DNA of 64,000 bases from NCBI GenBank assembly GCA_024399495.1, contig JAKSNY010000002.1, positions 173,539 through 237,538 on the forward strand. Direction: 5' to 3'. A program made the translations under genes and the position numbers. This DNA comes from Paludibacteraceae bacterium. GTDB lineage: Bacteria; Bacteroidota; Bacteroidia; Bacteroidales; Paludibacteraceae. Under the pieces are notes generated by a model that had not been told where the DNA came from, did no database searches, and saw only the letters and a list, made by a program, of their open reading frames with translations. Positions 34,004-41,736 of this stretch are shown here, one piece after another; within the stretch, counting starts at the first letter, position 1, and every line of letters starts with the position of its first letter.

Positions 34004-34254
34004 AGAGCATCAACGCTTTTAAGAAATGAATCAAAATCTTGCATATCAAGTTTACCGGCATATTTACCAGAACGAGATTCTTTAATGGCTTCAATAGTGT
34101 CTGGGTTGGGCGTGCCAAATACAGATTGAGATAATATGCTTTCCACGTAATTGTTGACACTTCTGTTACTTTGCATTGCCCTTATATTGATTTCTGCTAA
34201 CAATGCTTCACTTAACCTGAATGCAGTTTGTTTTTTACGAGACGTTGTTTCCAT
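34000..34254 (-). CDS. RHH-type antitoxin
   Basis: 84 residues. N-terminal ribbon-helix-helix-like segment (KKQTAFRLSEALLAEINIRA, then SNRSVNNYVESIL), as in DinJ-like antitoxins; the C-terminal part (KYAGKLDMQDFDSFLKSV) should wrap the toxin. It precedes the toxin gene with a 4-nt overlap and would repress the operon. Confidence 0.87.
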   Translation of the reverse strand: METTSRKKQTAFRLSEALLAEINIRAMQSNRSVNNYVESILSQSVFGTPNPDTIEAIKESRSGKYAGKLDMQDFDSFLKSVDAL

Positions 34255-34387
34255 ATTTTATGTTATATAAGTGTTATACTATTGATTGCAAATATATAAC
34301 TTTATTTTTAATTGAACAAATTTTCTGATAAATTTTAAGTAAAATATTAAAAGATGGAGATTACTCGCCACAAAAGTGGCTCGTGAA

Positions 34388-34439
34388 CCCCTCCCTTCCA
34401 GCGGGGTTCCTTGAAGGAGGGGGATTACGTCGCTTCGCT
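34388..34439 (+). repeat. Family 3 dispersed repeat, copy F2
   Basis: CCCCTCCCTTCCAGCGGGGT followed by TCCTTGAAGGAGGGG forms a hairpin and runs into the shared GGGGGATTACGTCGCTTCGCT (34419-34439). The first half recurs at 35516-35540 within copy F3. A small GCCAC-AAAA-GTGGC hairpin lies just upstream (34367-34380). Confidence 0.8.
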
Positions 34440-34498
34440 ATGGATTGAGGCATTTTGAGATGTCGCTTATATATTTAATAAGCACATACTCTATGCGG

Positions 34499-34530
34499 TT
34501 TTGATAACTTATTATTTTTTTGTACCTTTG
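34499..34530 (+). promoter_or_regulatory. Bacteroidetes-type promoter for the kinase-like gene
   Basis: TTTTG (34499-34503), a 19-nt spacer, then TACCTTTG (34523-34530), a full match to TTTG-N19-TAnnTTTG. The transcription start should fall near 34537, so the in-frame GTG at 34533 is unlikely to be used and the ATG at 34551 is the better start. Confidence 0.85.
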
Positions 34531-34550
34531 CAGTGAATACTAATGTAGTC

Positions 34551-35363
34551 ATGTCTAATTCTGATTTTTGGGAATCAATTAATAATATCATATGCAACGG
34601 CTTTACCGATGCAGACCTTTTAACATTAAACACTTATGCAGAACATTTTATCGGAAGGAAACTTATTTATAAACGATTTTCACCGCAGGAACAGTATGGC
34701 TGCTCAATTGGAGGTGTTACAAATGTCATTGCATCCTTACTCGCGGGAGCAGATGTTGCAACAGATAAACTCGATGCACCAGTCGGCAGTGTCAAAAGAG
34801 AATTCCAATATGCAGAGGCGCAAGCAAATGTTATAGAGCAGTGGGCAAAAGCGGCTCATTGTTGGGTAGATAAGGCAGATGCCAAATTCTCTGCATTGTT
34901 CGGACCTCAGATTGCAGAAGGAGGCGAAGCTAAAATATTCTATAAAAACGGGAACACCGTTATAAAATCGATAGGTTTAGACTACTACATACAACCTATT
35001 CTCGCTCTTGATAGGGTAAGCTTACACAATACATATTTCCAAGAAACTCGTCTGACAGTGTTGGGTTTTGGAAGAAACGCAGATGGCGAATTTCAAATAA
35101 TAGTAGAGCAACCATTTATTATTGGAAGTTCATTGTCAGACGATAAAATTCAGACCTTTGCCACAAATATGGGGTTCACTCTTAAGAATCCCAAAAATTG
35201 GACATACGCCACACCTGAAATATATCTTAGCGATTTACATGATGAAAATGTTATTGTCTCAAATAATGGTAATGTTTTTGTTGTGGATTGTGATATAAGA
35301 ATTAACACTACTGAATTAAAACAGGGTGGTATTCGAACCTTAACTACTGAGGTTGAGTATTAA
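34551..35363 (+). CDS. Polyvalent-protein-type Ser/Thr/Tyr kinase domain protein
   Basis: 270 residues from ATG 34551. It resembles the kinase domain found inside large phage and conjugative-element polyvalent proteins: EGGEAKIFYKNGNTVIKS (nucleotide-loop region with the Lys), ALDRVSLHNTYFQETRLTVL, GEFQIIVEQPFIIGSS (hinge) and DLHDENVIVSNNGNVFVVDC (catalytic loop and metal Asp). Here it stands alone, with a short N-terminal stretch (about 90 residues). Substrate unknown. Such a gene suggests a mobile-element origin for this region. Confidence 0.72.
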   Translation: MSNSDFWESINNIICNGFTDADLLTLNTYAEHFIGRKLIYKRFSPQEQYGCSIGGVTNVIASLLAGADVATDKLDAPVGSVKREFQYAEAQANVIEQWAKAAHCWVDKADAKFSALFGPQIAEGGEAKIFYKNGNTVIKSIGLDYYIQPILALDRVSLHNTYFQETRLTVLGFGRNADGEFQIIVEQPFIIGSSLSDDKIQTFATNMGFTLKNPKNWTYATPEIYLSDLHDENVIVSNNGNVFVVDCDIRINTTELKQGGIRTLTTEVEY

Positions 35364-35419
35364 TCAAGAGCCATTATTATTTTGTCGCAAAAATAATCTT
35401 TTTTTACAAAGGAAATGGT

Positions 35420-35624
35420 GGGCAGGGGGATTACGTCGCTTCGCTCCGTGAACCCCACTTCTGTGCCAGAGGCACCGATGTCAAGGGGAATTGTGCTCCG
35501 CTATGCTACGCACATCCCCTCTCTTCCAGCGGGGTTCCTTACAACCCCAAAGAGTGTTTCGGCTACGCCTCAACACTTTTTTATTTACGCCTCAGTCGTG
35601 TGATAGTAAACTATCCCCCGACTG
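35420..35624 (+). repeat. Family 3 dispersed repeat, copy F3 (longest)
   Basis: Left part 35420-35474 matches F1; 35516-35540 matches F2. Between and after are further inverted repeats, including CAGTCG..GATAG-TAAA-CTATC..CGACTG (35593-35624). The 308-bp gap between the kinase gene and tRNA-Ser holds this repeat and the tRNA terminator, and no gene. Confidence 0.82.
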
Positions 35625-35638
35625 AAGCATAAACAAAA

Positions 35639-35660
35639 AGAGTTCGCCATTGCGAACTCT
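35639..35660 (-). terminator. Terminator of tRNA-Ser
   Basis: AGAGTTCGC / GCGAACTCT, a 9-bp stem with a 4-nt loop, followed in the minus direction by TTTTTG. It lies 11 nt beyond the tRNA 3' end. Confidence 0.9.
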
Positions 35661-35671
35661 CTTTTGTGTTG

Positions 35672-35758
35672 CGGAAGGAGGGGGATTCGAACCCCCGGTA
35701 CGGAAACCCGTACGTCAGTTTAGCAAACTGGTGGTTTCAGCCACTCACCCATCCTTCC
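35672..35758 (-). tRNA. tRNA-Ser (GCT anticodon)
   Basis: 87-nt class II tRNA on the reverse strand: acceptor GGAAGGA/TCCTTCC, anticodon stem CCAGT/ACTGG-type with loop TTGCTAA (anticodon GCT), long variable arm GTACGG-GTTT-CCGTAC, T-arm GGGGG-TTCGAAT-CCCCC. It borders the accessory region at 31.6-35.6 kb. Confidence 0.96.
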
Positions 35759-35848
35759 TTTTTTTGCGTTTTATGCTGAACTTTGCAAAACTTTTCTTAA
35801 TTTTGCGAGTGCAAATTTAGTCATTTGATTTGACATATTAAAATTTTA

Positions 35849-36928
35849 ATGAGAAAAAATACAAAAAACGGTTCTAAAAAGTCAAAAAGTGCATCTAAAT
35901 CGCATCTGAAAATATCTTTGATTATATTTGCGGTGATAGTGACGCTTGGCACTATAGGTATCGTGGCGTATAATCTGTTGTGGAAGCCAAATATTAACAC
36001 AGAGAGTGGTAAGTATGTGTCATTCTATGTGTTACAGGGAGATACATGGGATGATGTAAAGGTAAAACTTGATTCTATGGGTCTCATAAAACACGATTTG
36101 GAGTTTACTAACGCCGTCAGTGTTTTTGCAAATGGTGAGATGCCTCAATGTGGTTATTATTCTTTGGAACCAAACATTTCTAACCGTTCATTCATTAACA
36201 GATTATCTTACGGACTGTCAAACAAGATGCCTGTAGAGATAAAAATGACCCGATACACCCGTTGGGTGGCAAGGAATCTGAGCCGTCAGGTGGCGGCAGA
36301 TTCGGCATCGCTATATCGGGCTTTTATGGCAGATTCCACGCTACATAAGTTTGGGGTTACAAGAGAGTCATCGCTGGCTATGTTTGTAAGGTTCAAGAGA
36401 GAGGTTAATTGGTGTACTGATGCCGATGAAATGGTGAATATTGTGTATGATGAGTATAATAAATTCTGGAATGATGACCGCCGTGCCAAGTGTTATGAAA
36501 TAGGTCTGACTCCAATTCAAGCCACCATTTTAGCGTCAATAGTTGAGGAGGAGACAAATGACTACGATGACCGCCGTATGGTAGCCGGCGTGTATATGAA
36601 CCGTATGCGTAGGGGAATGCCTCTACAGTCTTGTCCTACAGTGCGTTATGCGTGGGGAGATTTCTCCATTAAAAGGGTGTTGAAGGCTCATTTGGAGATA
36701 GACTCTCCGTATAACACATATAAATATCAGGGGTTGCCACCAGGTCCTATCCGCATACCATCAGAGAGGGCTATTGATGCTGTGCTCAATTATGTACACC
36801 ATAATTACTATTATATGTGTGCCAAGTCTGACTTTTCAGGTGTTCATGATTATGCCACCACATTTAAGGAACATTCAAATAATGCACGTAGGTATCAACG
36901 TCAATTAAATAAAAGGGGAATAAAGTAA
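35849..36928 (+). CDS. mltG: Endolytic murein transglycosylase MltG
   Basis: 359 residues. One N-terminal membrane helix (ISLIIFAVIVTLGTIGIVAY) after a Lys-rich cytoplasmic tail, a LysM-like region (YVLQGDTWDDVKVKLDSMG), and the YceG catalytic domain: ILASIVEEETND with the catalytic Glu, AGVYMNRMRRGMPLQSCPTV, and YNTYKYQGLPPGPIRIPS. It cuts nascent glycan strands, terminating synthesis. First gene of a five-gene run whose members overlap or nearly touch. Confidence 0.96.
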   Translation: MRKNTKNGSKKSKSASKSHLKISLIIFAVIVTLGTIGIVAYNLLWKPNINTESGKYVSFYVLQGDTWDDVKVKLDSMGLIKHDLEFTNAVSVFANGEMPQCGYYSLEPNISNRSFINRLSYGLSNKMPVEIKMTRYTRWVARNLSRQVAADSASLYRAFMADSTLHKFGVTRESSLAMFVRFKREVNWCTDADEMVNIVYDEYNKFWNDDRRAKCYEIGLTPIQATILASIVEEETNDYDDRRMVAGVYMNRMRRGMPLQSCPTVRYAWGDFSIKRVLKAHLEIDSPYNTYKYQGLPPGPIRIPSERAIDAVLNYVHHNYYYMCAKSDFSGVHDYATTFKEHSNNARRYQRQLNKRGIK

Positions 36929-37614
36929 TGATAAAAAAGTATATAGTAATATTTATTGCAGCCACTATGGTTGTGTTTTTTGCCATTGATATAGTTGGAA
37001 CAATACAACTTTCAAGCAAGAGAATAGCACTTGACAAATATGGAACGCACATAGGGTCAGGCAACATGTATTATAAACGTGATTCTTTAAATTATTTGTA
37101 TGATATAAGTACCGGAGAAGTCAAGATTGACTCTATAGATTGGATATATGTTGAGGATTTTGATACGTTAGCCATATTGGCAAAGTATAATAAACGTGCG
37201 TATTTCAATATAAACACAGGAGAACTGCTTACAGATATAACAGGAGATAAGGCTTGGGCGTTTTTGGGTGACAGAGGTGTTATGTCTAAAGGAGACAGTA
37301 TTACAATATATAGGAGAGATGGTTCTGTAGTACCATCATCACATATACACTATAGAAATGAAGTAGAAATGACTTTTAGAGGCGGTGCCTTGATAGTTGC
37401 CAGCGATGACTCCTTATACGGTCTTATTGATACAGCCGCCCAATGGATTCTTCCACCTGAGAATGTATATATTGTAACAGATACAGTCAGAAAGATACAT
37501 ATAGCCAAGAAAGACAGTCTTTTTAATATATATGATTACAATATAACCCCGATTCAAAACAGACTGGATACAGTTGCACTTGTTAAATTTATTAGAGAAA
37601 ATTATGCTGAATAA
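36928..37614 (+). CDS. Membrane-anchored WG-repeat-like protein of unknown function
   Basis: 228 residues; its ATG shares the last base of the mltG stop (TAATG). N-terminal membrane anchor (YIVIFIAATMVVFFAIDIVG). The rest is beta-rich with spaced blocks resembling degenerate WG repeats (DSLNYLYDISTGEVK, KRAYFNINTGELL, DSLYGLIDTAAQWILP). No catalytic motif seen. Lying between mltG and mtgA, it may be an accessory factor for these peptidoglycan enzymes; that is inference from position. Confidence 0.68.
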   Translation: MIKKYIVIFIAATMVVFFAIDIVGTIQLSSKRIALDKYGTHIGSGNMYYKRDSLNYLYDISTGEVKIDSIDWIYVEDFDTLAILAKYNKRAYFNINTGELLTDITGDKAWAFLGDRGVMSKGDSITIYRRDGSVVPSSHIHYRNEVEMTFRGGALIVASDDSLYGLIDTAAQWILPPENVYIVTDTVRKIHIAKKDSLFNIYDYNITPIQNRLDTVALVKFIRENYAE

Positions 37615-38218
37615 AATCTATAAAATATCACTTATCATAATCATAGCGTTTGTGTCGCTGTCTCTGCTTGAAGTTATAATACTACGTTTTGTACCTGTAC
37701 GTAGGACACCTATTATGTATATCCGTTATGCGGAGGCAAAGATATTGGGCAAGCAGTACCATATAAAACAAAAATGGGTGCCGCTTGAAAAGTCATCTGT
37801 CAATTTTACAAATGTATTGCTTGAGAGAGAGGACAGTACTTTCTATAAACATCACGGATTTAACTTTGATGAAATTAAAAGAAATTATAAGGAAAACAAG
37901 CGTGTAGGCTATTTGGCAGGTGGAGGCAGTACCATTTCACAACAGACCGCTAAAAATGTTTTCTGCACTTTTTCAAGAACATACACAAGAAAGGCGTTTG
38001 AAGCATATTTTACGGTTCTGATTGAACTGATTTGGGGAAAAGAGAGGATTTTTGAGGTGTATAAAAATATAATAGAATTGGGTGACGGTGTATATGGTAT
38101 TGAGAGTGCGGCAGAGTATCACTTTAACACTACAGCGGAAGAATTGACAGAAGAGCAGGCGTTGGCATTGTTGTATATAATGCGGGACCCATTATATAGG
38201 AAGATACAAATTGAATAA
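37604..38218 (+). CDS. mtgA: Monofunctional peptidoglycan glycosyltransferase
   Basis: 204 residues from ATG 37604, overlapping the previous gene by 11 nt. N-terminal membrane helix, then a GT51 domain: EREDSTFYKHHGFNFDEI with the catalytic Glu, and GGGSTISQQTAKNVFC. It lacks a transpeptidase domain. It polymerises lipid II into glycan strands, the reaction opposed by MltG two genes upstream. The next gene begins inside its last codons. Confidence 0.94.
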   Translation: MLNKIYKISLIIIIAFVSLSLLEVIILRFVPVRRTPIMYIRYAEAKILGKQYHIKQKWVPLEKSSVNFTNVLLEREDSTFYKHHGFNFDEIKRNYKENKRVGYLAGGGSTISQQTAKNVFCTFSRTYTRKAFEAYFTVLIELIWGKERIFEVYKNIIELGDGVYGIESAAEYHFNTTAEELTEEQALALLYIMRDPLYRKIQIE

Positions 38219-39443
38219 AAAACTTAAGATAAGACATAAAATTGCTATCCGTCTGGCTAAGTTAACCAATCGGGTACTAAAATTATTGGGTAAAAATGGT
38301 GAGGCGTTACCTGGTTTTATTGCACTGAAACTTTGCCCCGATATATTGTCGGTTCTCACGTCTGATTTGAGATGTATATGTGTTACAGGTACAAACGGTA
38401 AAACTACAACCACACATTTTATACGTGTTATAATGGAGAATTTGTACCCCGATGCTGTAATGAAATCAATAGAGGGTGTCAATCTGCCTCAAAGTGTGGT
38501 TTGGGATTTTATTAAAAACGGAGACCCCAAGTGGAAATATGCCGTTATAGAGTGTGATGAGGATTACACGCCGGTTCTTTTCAAATCAATTAAACCTGAT
38601 GTAATTGTAGTTACAAACATTTCAGAAGACCAAGTAAGTCGGTTCCCGTCTGTTGTGTATGTAAGAGACCGTATAGCCACAGCCATTGCCACTACGCCGG
38701 ACAGCGTTCTATGTCTTAATGCTAATGATGAATTGACTATGACATTAGCAAAAAAATGCACCAACACAGCAATGCTCTTTGGAAAGGAGTCTGAAACATC
38801 GGGAAAATTAAAGGTAAGTTGGAACGGAATATCTAAAGCCGAAGGAGAGGGACAGAGATTCTCATTGCAGTCAGAAAATGGTGAATTCAGTGTAAAGTTG
38901 GCATTCCCAGGTAGTTATAATGCATATAATGCAATGGCGGCGTTGTGTGCATGCAGTTTGTACAGAAAAGATATGGCAAGCTCTGCCTCAATGTTAGAAA
39001 ACGTGCAGCCCTGCCCATCCAGAATGGAGACGATGAAAATGGGCGGTGTTCCTATGCGTACCATTATGGTAAAGAATGTGGCATCGTTTGATGCTACTAT
39101 AGAGTATATATCCACGGTAACAAGGACAGTTAGGTTAGTTATAGCACAGGCTGCGGAGATTCCTGACGATATGGATACCGCATGGGTTGCAAAAGTGAAT
39201 CTGAAAAAACTAAGAGAGAGCAAGTTTATAGAAAAAATATTTGTTACGGGAACTTGTGCTGGGATATGGGAAGACCATTTGTATAGGAGTGGCTTTACAG
39301 AATCAGATGTTTGCGTAATCTATGATTTTGATACCCTTATGAATGAACTGATAAAACAGGATAGTGAGGTTATTTGGCTGCCTTGCTACTCTGAATCTTG
39401 CAGAATAGATAAGGAAATCAGTCTTTGGAAAAACAGGAATTAA
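38211..39443 (+). CDS. Mur-ligase-family protein, divergent MurT-like
   Basis: 410 residues starting at TTG 38211 (8-nt overlap with mtgA; no ATG in frame before residue 76). ATP-binding loop CVTGTNGKTTTTHF (residues 58-71), ligase centre with VVTNISEDQVSRF, LCLNANDEL and FPGSYNAYNAMAA. Its C-terminal part corresponds to DUF1727 of MurT, the ATPase half of the enzyme that amidates D-Glu of lipid II. It differs from known MurT in lacking the four-Cys ribbon, and the DxSWxWD-like site reads DTAWVAKVN. No gatD follows; the next gene is AsnB-like. Confidence 0.78.
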   Translation: MNKKLKIRHKIAIRLAKLTNRVLKLLGKNGEALPGFIALKLCPDILSVLTSDLRCICVTGTNGKTTTTHFIRVIMENLYPDAVMKSIEGVNLPQSVVWDFIKNGDPKWKYAVIECDEDYTPVLFKSIKPDVIVVTNISEDQVSRFPSVVYVRDRIATAIATTPDSVLCLNANDELTMTLAKKCTNTAMLFGKESETSGKLKVSWNGISKAEGEGQRFSLQSENGEFSVKLAFPGSYNAYNAMAALCACSLYRKDMASSASMLENVQPCPSRMETMKMGGVPMRTIMVKNVASFDATIEYISTVTRTVRLVIAQAAEIPDDMDTAWVAKVNLKKLRESKFIEKIFVTGTCAGIWEDHLYRSGFTESDVCVIYDFDTLMNELIKQDSEVIWLPCYSESCRIDKEISLWKNRN

Positions 39444-39445
39444 TT

Positions 39446-40765
39446 ATGAATGTTGCAAGTATAAACGGGTATTTTAAGGGATTGACAAAGCCTGAAGAGG
39501 AATTGTCTGCCTTATGGGATATGTATGGAGTGCAGATGGTCAATAAACTTAACGGCTCATTCAGTTTCTGGATGACAGACAATGCCACAAATGAGATTTT
39601 TGCCGCAAGGGATATGCTTGGCACCAGACAGTTGTTCTACACTTTTACAGAAGATAACGTACCACTGTGTGGCACATCAATCCTCAATCTCATAAAACTT
39701 ACAGGTAAGGATATTAAAATAAACAGGAACGCGGTTGCGGAGTATTTGGATAAAGGATATATTTACGGGAGGGAGACAATATTTGAAGGCGTGTATAAGT
39801 TGGACTCGGGCTCATATCTTCATTATCGCAATGGCGTTACAGAGTGCGTGAGATATTTTAACCCTTCATTTGAGAGAGATAACAGCATATCTCAAACCCA
39901 ATGGGAAAATGAGTTCTACAATATAACAAACGCTGCTATTAAAGCGGTGAAGTGCAAAGCCTGTTTCCTCTCATCAGGCATAGACAGTGCCTATATTGCC
40001 GCTACTTTGCCTGCCGATAAAACTATTACCGCAGTATTCAATAATCCTGAAGATGAGAGTGAAAAAGCAAAACAAACGGCTGACTATCTGTCAGTTCCAA
40101 ACATACAGATTCCATTTTCCGCTAATGAGTTCTTCTCTGCTGTAAAAGAATCTCAGATATCAAGGGAGCAGCCTACGGCAGACCCTTCATATACATTCAC
40201 ATATTTGTTGCTTAAAAAAGCCGCAAAATATTGTGATGCAATTTGTTCAGGAGAATCGGCTGATGAAATGCTGGTAGGATACCGTCGTTATGAGGTAAAG
40301 GGGCTTACTACGGAAGATATAGTCAAATTGCAATGTACTGACATTAAGGAATTATTGGGAGATGATTTCTTTCCAAGTTTGGAGGCAGGCATGAGGGCGT
40401 TTGGCATTGAAGTTCACTATCCATATACAGACAGAGCGATTGTTGAGTTGTGTATGAGAATGCCTATCGGGTGTAATTTATCAGATGTATCCAATAAGAC
40501 GGTATTAAGAAATGCGGCTTCACGTGTATTGCCACAAGATATTGTCAGTCGCAAAAAAATAGGCTTTTATTCCCCTCTCAAACATTGGATGGAACAACCT
40601 GTATGGTCTGAATTGATAAACACCACGTTAAATGACGGCACATTTGATATGCTGGTAGGGAGGAAAGGCGCCGCCCAGGATTATATCTCCGCTAAATTTT
40701 GGAGAGAGAGATGGAAAGCGTTTGCCTTAGTTGTATGGTATCACGGAATTAACGGCAAATTTTAA
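39446..40765 (+). CDS. Asparagine-synthase-family protein without the glutaminase Cys
   Basis: 439 residues from ATG 39446, 2 nt after the MurT-like stop. The N-terminal Ntn-type domain begins MNVASINGYF where true AsnB has MCGIAGI, so the nucleophile Cys2 is Asn and glutamine hydrolysis should be lost. The C-terminal synthase domain is well kept: PP-loop LSSGIDSAY (residues 175-183), CSGESADEMLVGYRRY, KTVLRNAASRVLP, SRKKIGFYSPLKHWM. Cys-less relatives include beta-lactam synthetases and lasso-peptide cyclases; AsnB/LtsA relatives amidate peptidoglycan diaminopimelate. The operon favours a cell-wall substrate. Confidence 0.82.
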   Translation: MNVASINGYFKGLTKPEEELSALWDMYGVQMVNKLNGSFSFWMTDNATNEIFAARDMLGTRQLFYTFTEDNVPLCGTSILNLIKLTGKDIKINRNAVAEYLDKGYIYGRETIFEGVYKLDSGSYLHYRNGVTECVRYFNPSFERDNSISQTQWENEFYNITNAAIKAVKCKACFLSSGIDSAYIAATLPADKTITAVFNNPEDESEKAKQTADYLSVPNIQIPFSANEFFSAVKESQISREQPTADPSYTFTYLLLKKAAKYCDAICSGESADEMLVGYRRYEVKGLTTEDIVKLQCTDIKELLGDDFFPSLEAGMRAFGIEVHYPYTDRAIVELCMRMPIGCNLSDVSNKTVLRNAASRVLPQDIVSRKKIGFYSPLKHWMEQPVWSELINTTLNDGTFDMLVGRKGAAQDYISAKFWRERWKAFALVVWYHGINGKF

Positions 40766-41726
40766 TTATCATGCAAAACAATGCAGGACTAATGTTTATT
40801 ATATGCATTTTAAGCATTATAAGTCTTGAACAATTCTTTATGGTTAAAGGGAATACACCTCTCCTTTTTAATTCTTGTATATATAAATCCTTTTCATCAT
40901 ACAATTCAGCGGCAACTTTCCCAAGTAATGTATATGCCATTTGAGACACCATCCATTTAAACCATCTTTTATCAGTCACATAAGATGATGTCTTTATTAT
41001 TGAGTCTATAACAAACAGTTTGTCATTCAGGCGTTTTCTGCTAATATCTCTATTTATATCTCTTGAAATGGAGTTGGAACGTATAAGATAATTATAAACA
41101 ATCTTGTCTGTAGATGTTATTCTTCCCGCTTGAATCACTATTCTTGGTGTCCATTCAGCATCTTCATAAAATATTCCTTTGTGAAATAAATTTGCCTGCT
41201 TTCTCAATATTTCACCTTCTATAATGAATTGTACGGCAAAACAGGCGTACCATAGCCGTTCATTCAGAAATGTTATTCCATTGCAGACTTTATTGGAATA
41301 ATCACCAAGATTAACGGCTTCGGCTCCGTGAGTTATAATCTCATAATTCTCATTGACTTTTTTGTAGTTGAATCTGAGAATGTCAAGGTTTTCATTCTCC
41401 ATAATATCTATCAACCCTTTTAACGTATTGCATTCCAAATAGTCATCAGAGTCAACAAATTGGATATATTTGCCTTTTGAATAGAGTATGCCAGCATTAC
41501 GAGCATCACTAAGTCCGCCGTTTTGTTTATGTATTACTTTAATGTTGCTGAATTTTTGTGCATAATTGTCAGCAATAATCCCGGAATCATCAGTGGAACC
41601 GTCATCAACAACAATGATTTCGTATGTCTTTATATCTAAATCTTGACATAAAAGGCTGTCTAAACACTTGCATAAGTATTTATTAACGTTATATACGGGA
41701 ACTATTATGGACAATATTATACCCAT
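40749..41726 (-). CDS. Glycosyltransferase family 2
   Basis: 325 residues. GT-A domain at the N-terminus: LSIIVPVYNVNKYLCKCLDS, IIVVDDGSTDDSG, GGLSDARNAGI and the metal-binding VDSDDYLE. The C-terminal half is helical without membrane spans. It resembles exopolysaccharide transferases of the EpsJ/WfgS kind; acceptor unknown. It begins 10 nt after glnN in the same direction, and its end overlaps the end of the AsnB-like gene by 17 nt (convergent). Confidence 0.9.
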   Translation of the reverse strand: MGIILSIIVPVYNVNKYLCKCLDSLLCQDLDIKTYEIIVVDDGSTDDSGIIADNYAQKFSNIKVIHKQNGGLSDARNAGILYSKGKYIQFVDSDDYLECNTLKGLIDIMENENLDILRFNYKKVNENYEIITHGAEAVNLGDYSNKVCNGITFLNERLWYACFAVQFIIEGEILRKQANLFHKGIFYEDAEWTPRIVIQAGRITSTDKIVYNYLIRSNSISRDINRDISRKRLNDKLFVIDSIIKTSSYVTDKRWFKWMVSQMAYTLLGKVAAELYDEKDLYIQELKRRGVFPLTIKNCSRLIMLKMHIINISPALFCMIIKICR

Positions 41727-41736
41727 TATAGTAAAA

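Noticed and set aside
31646-35758. Integrative element using tRNA-Ser as attachment site
   Set aside because: No integrase and no repeat of the tRNA 3' end were found; the bounding repeats are the dispersed family 3 type.
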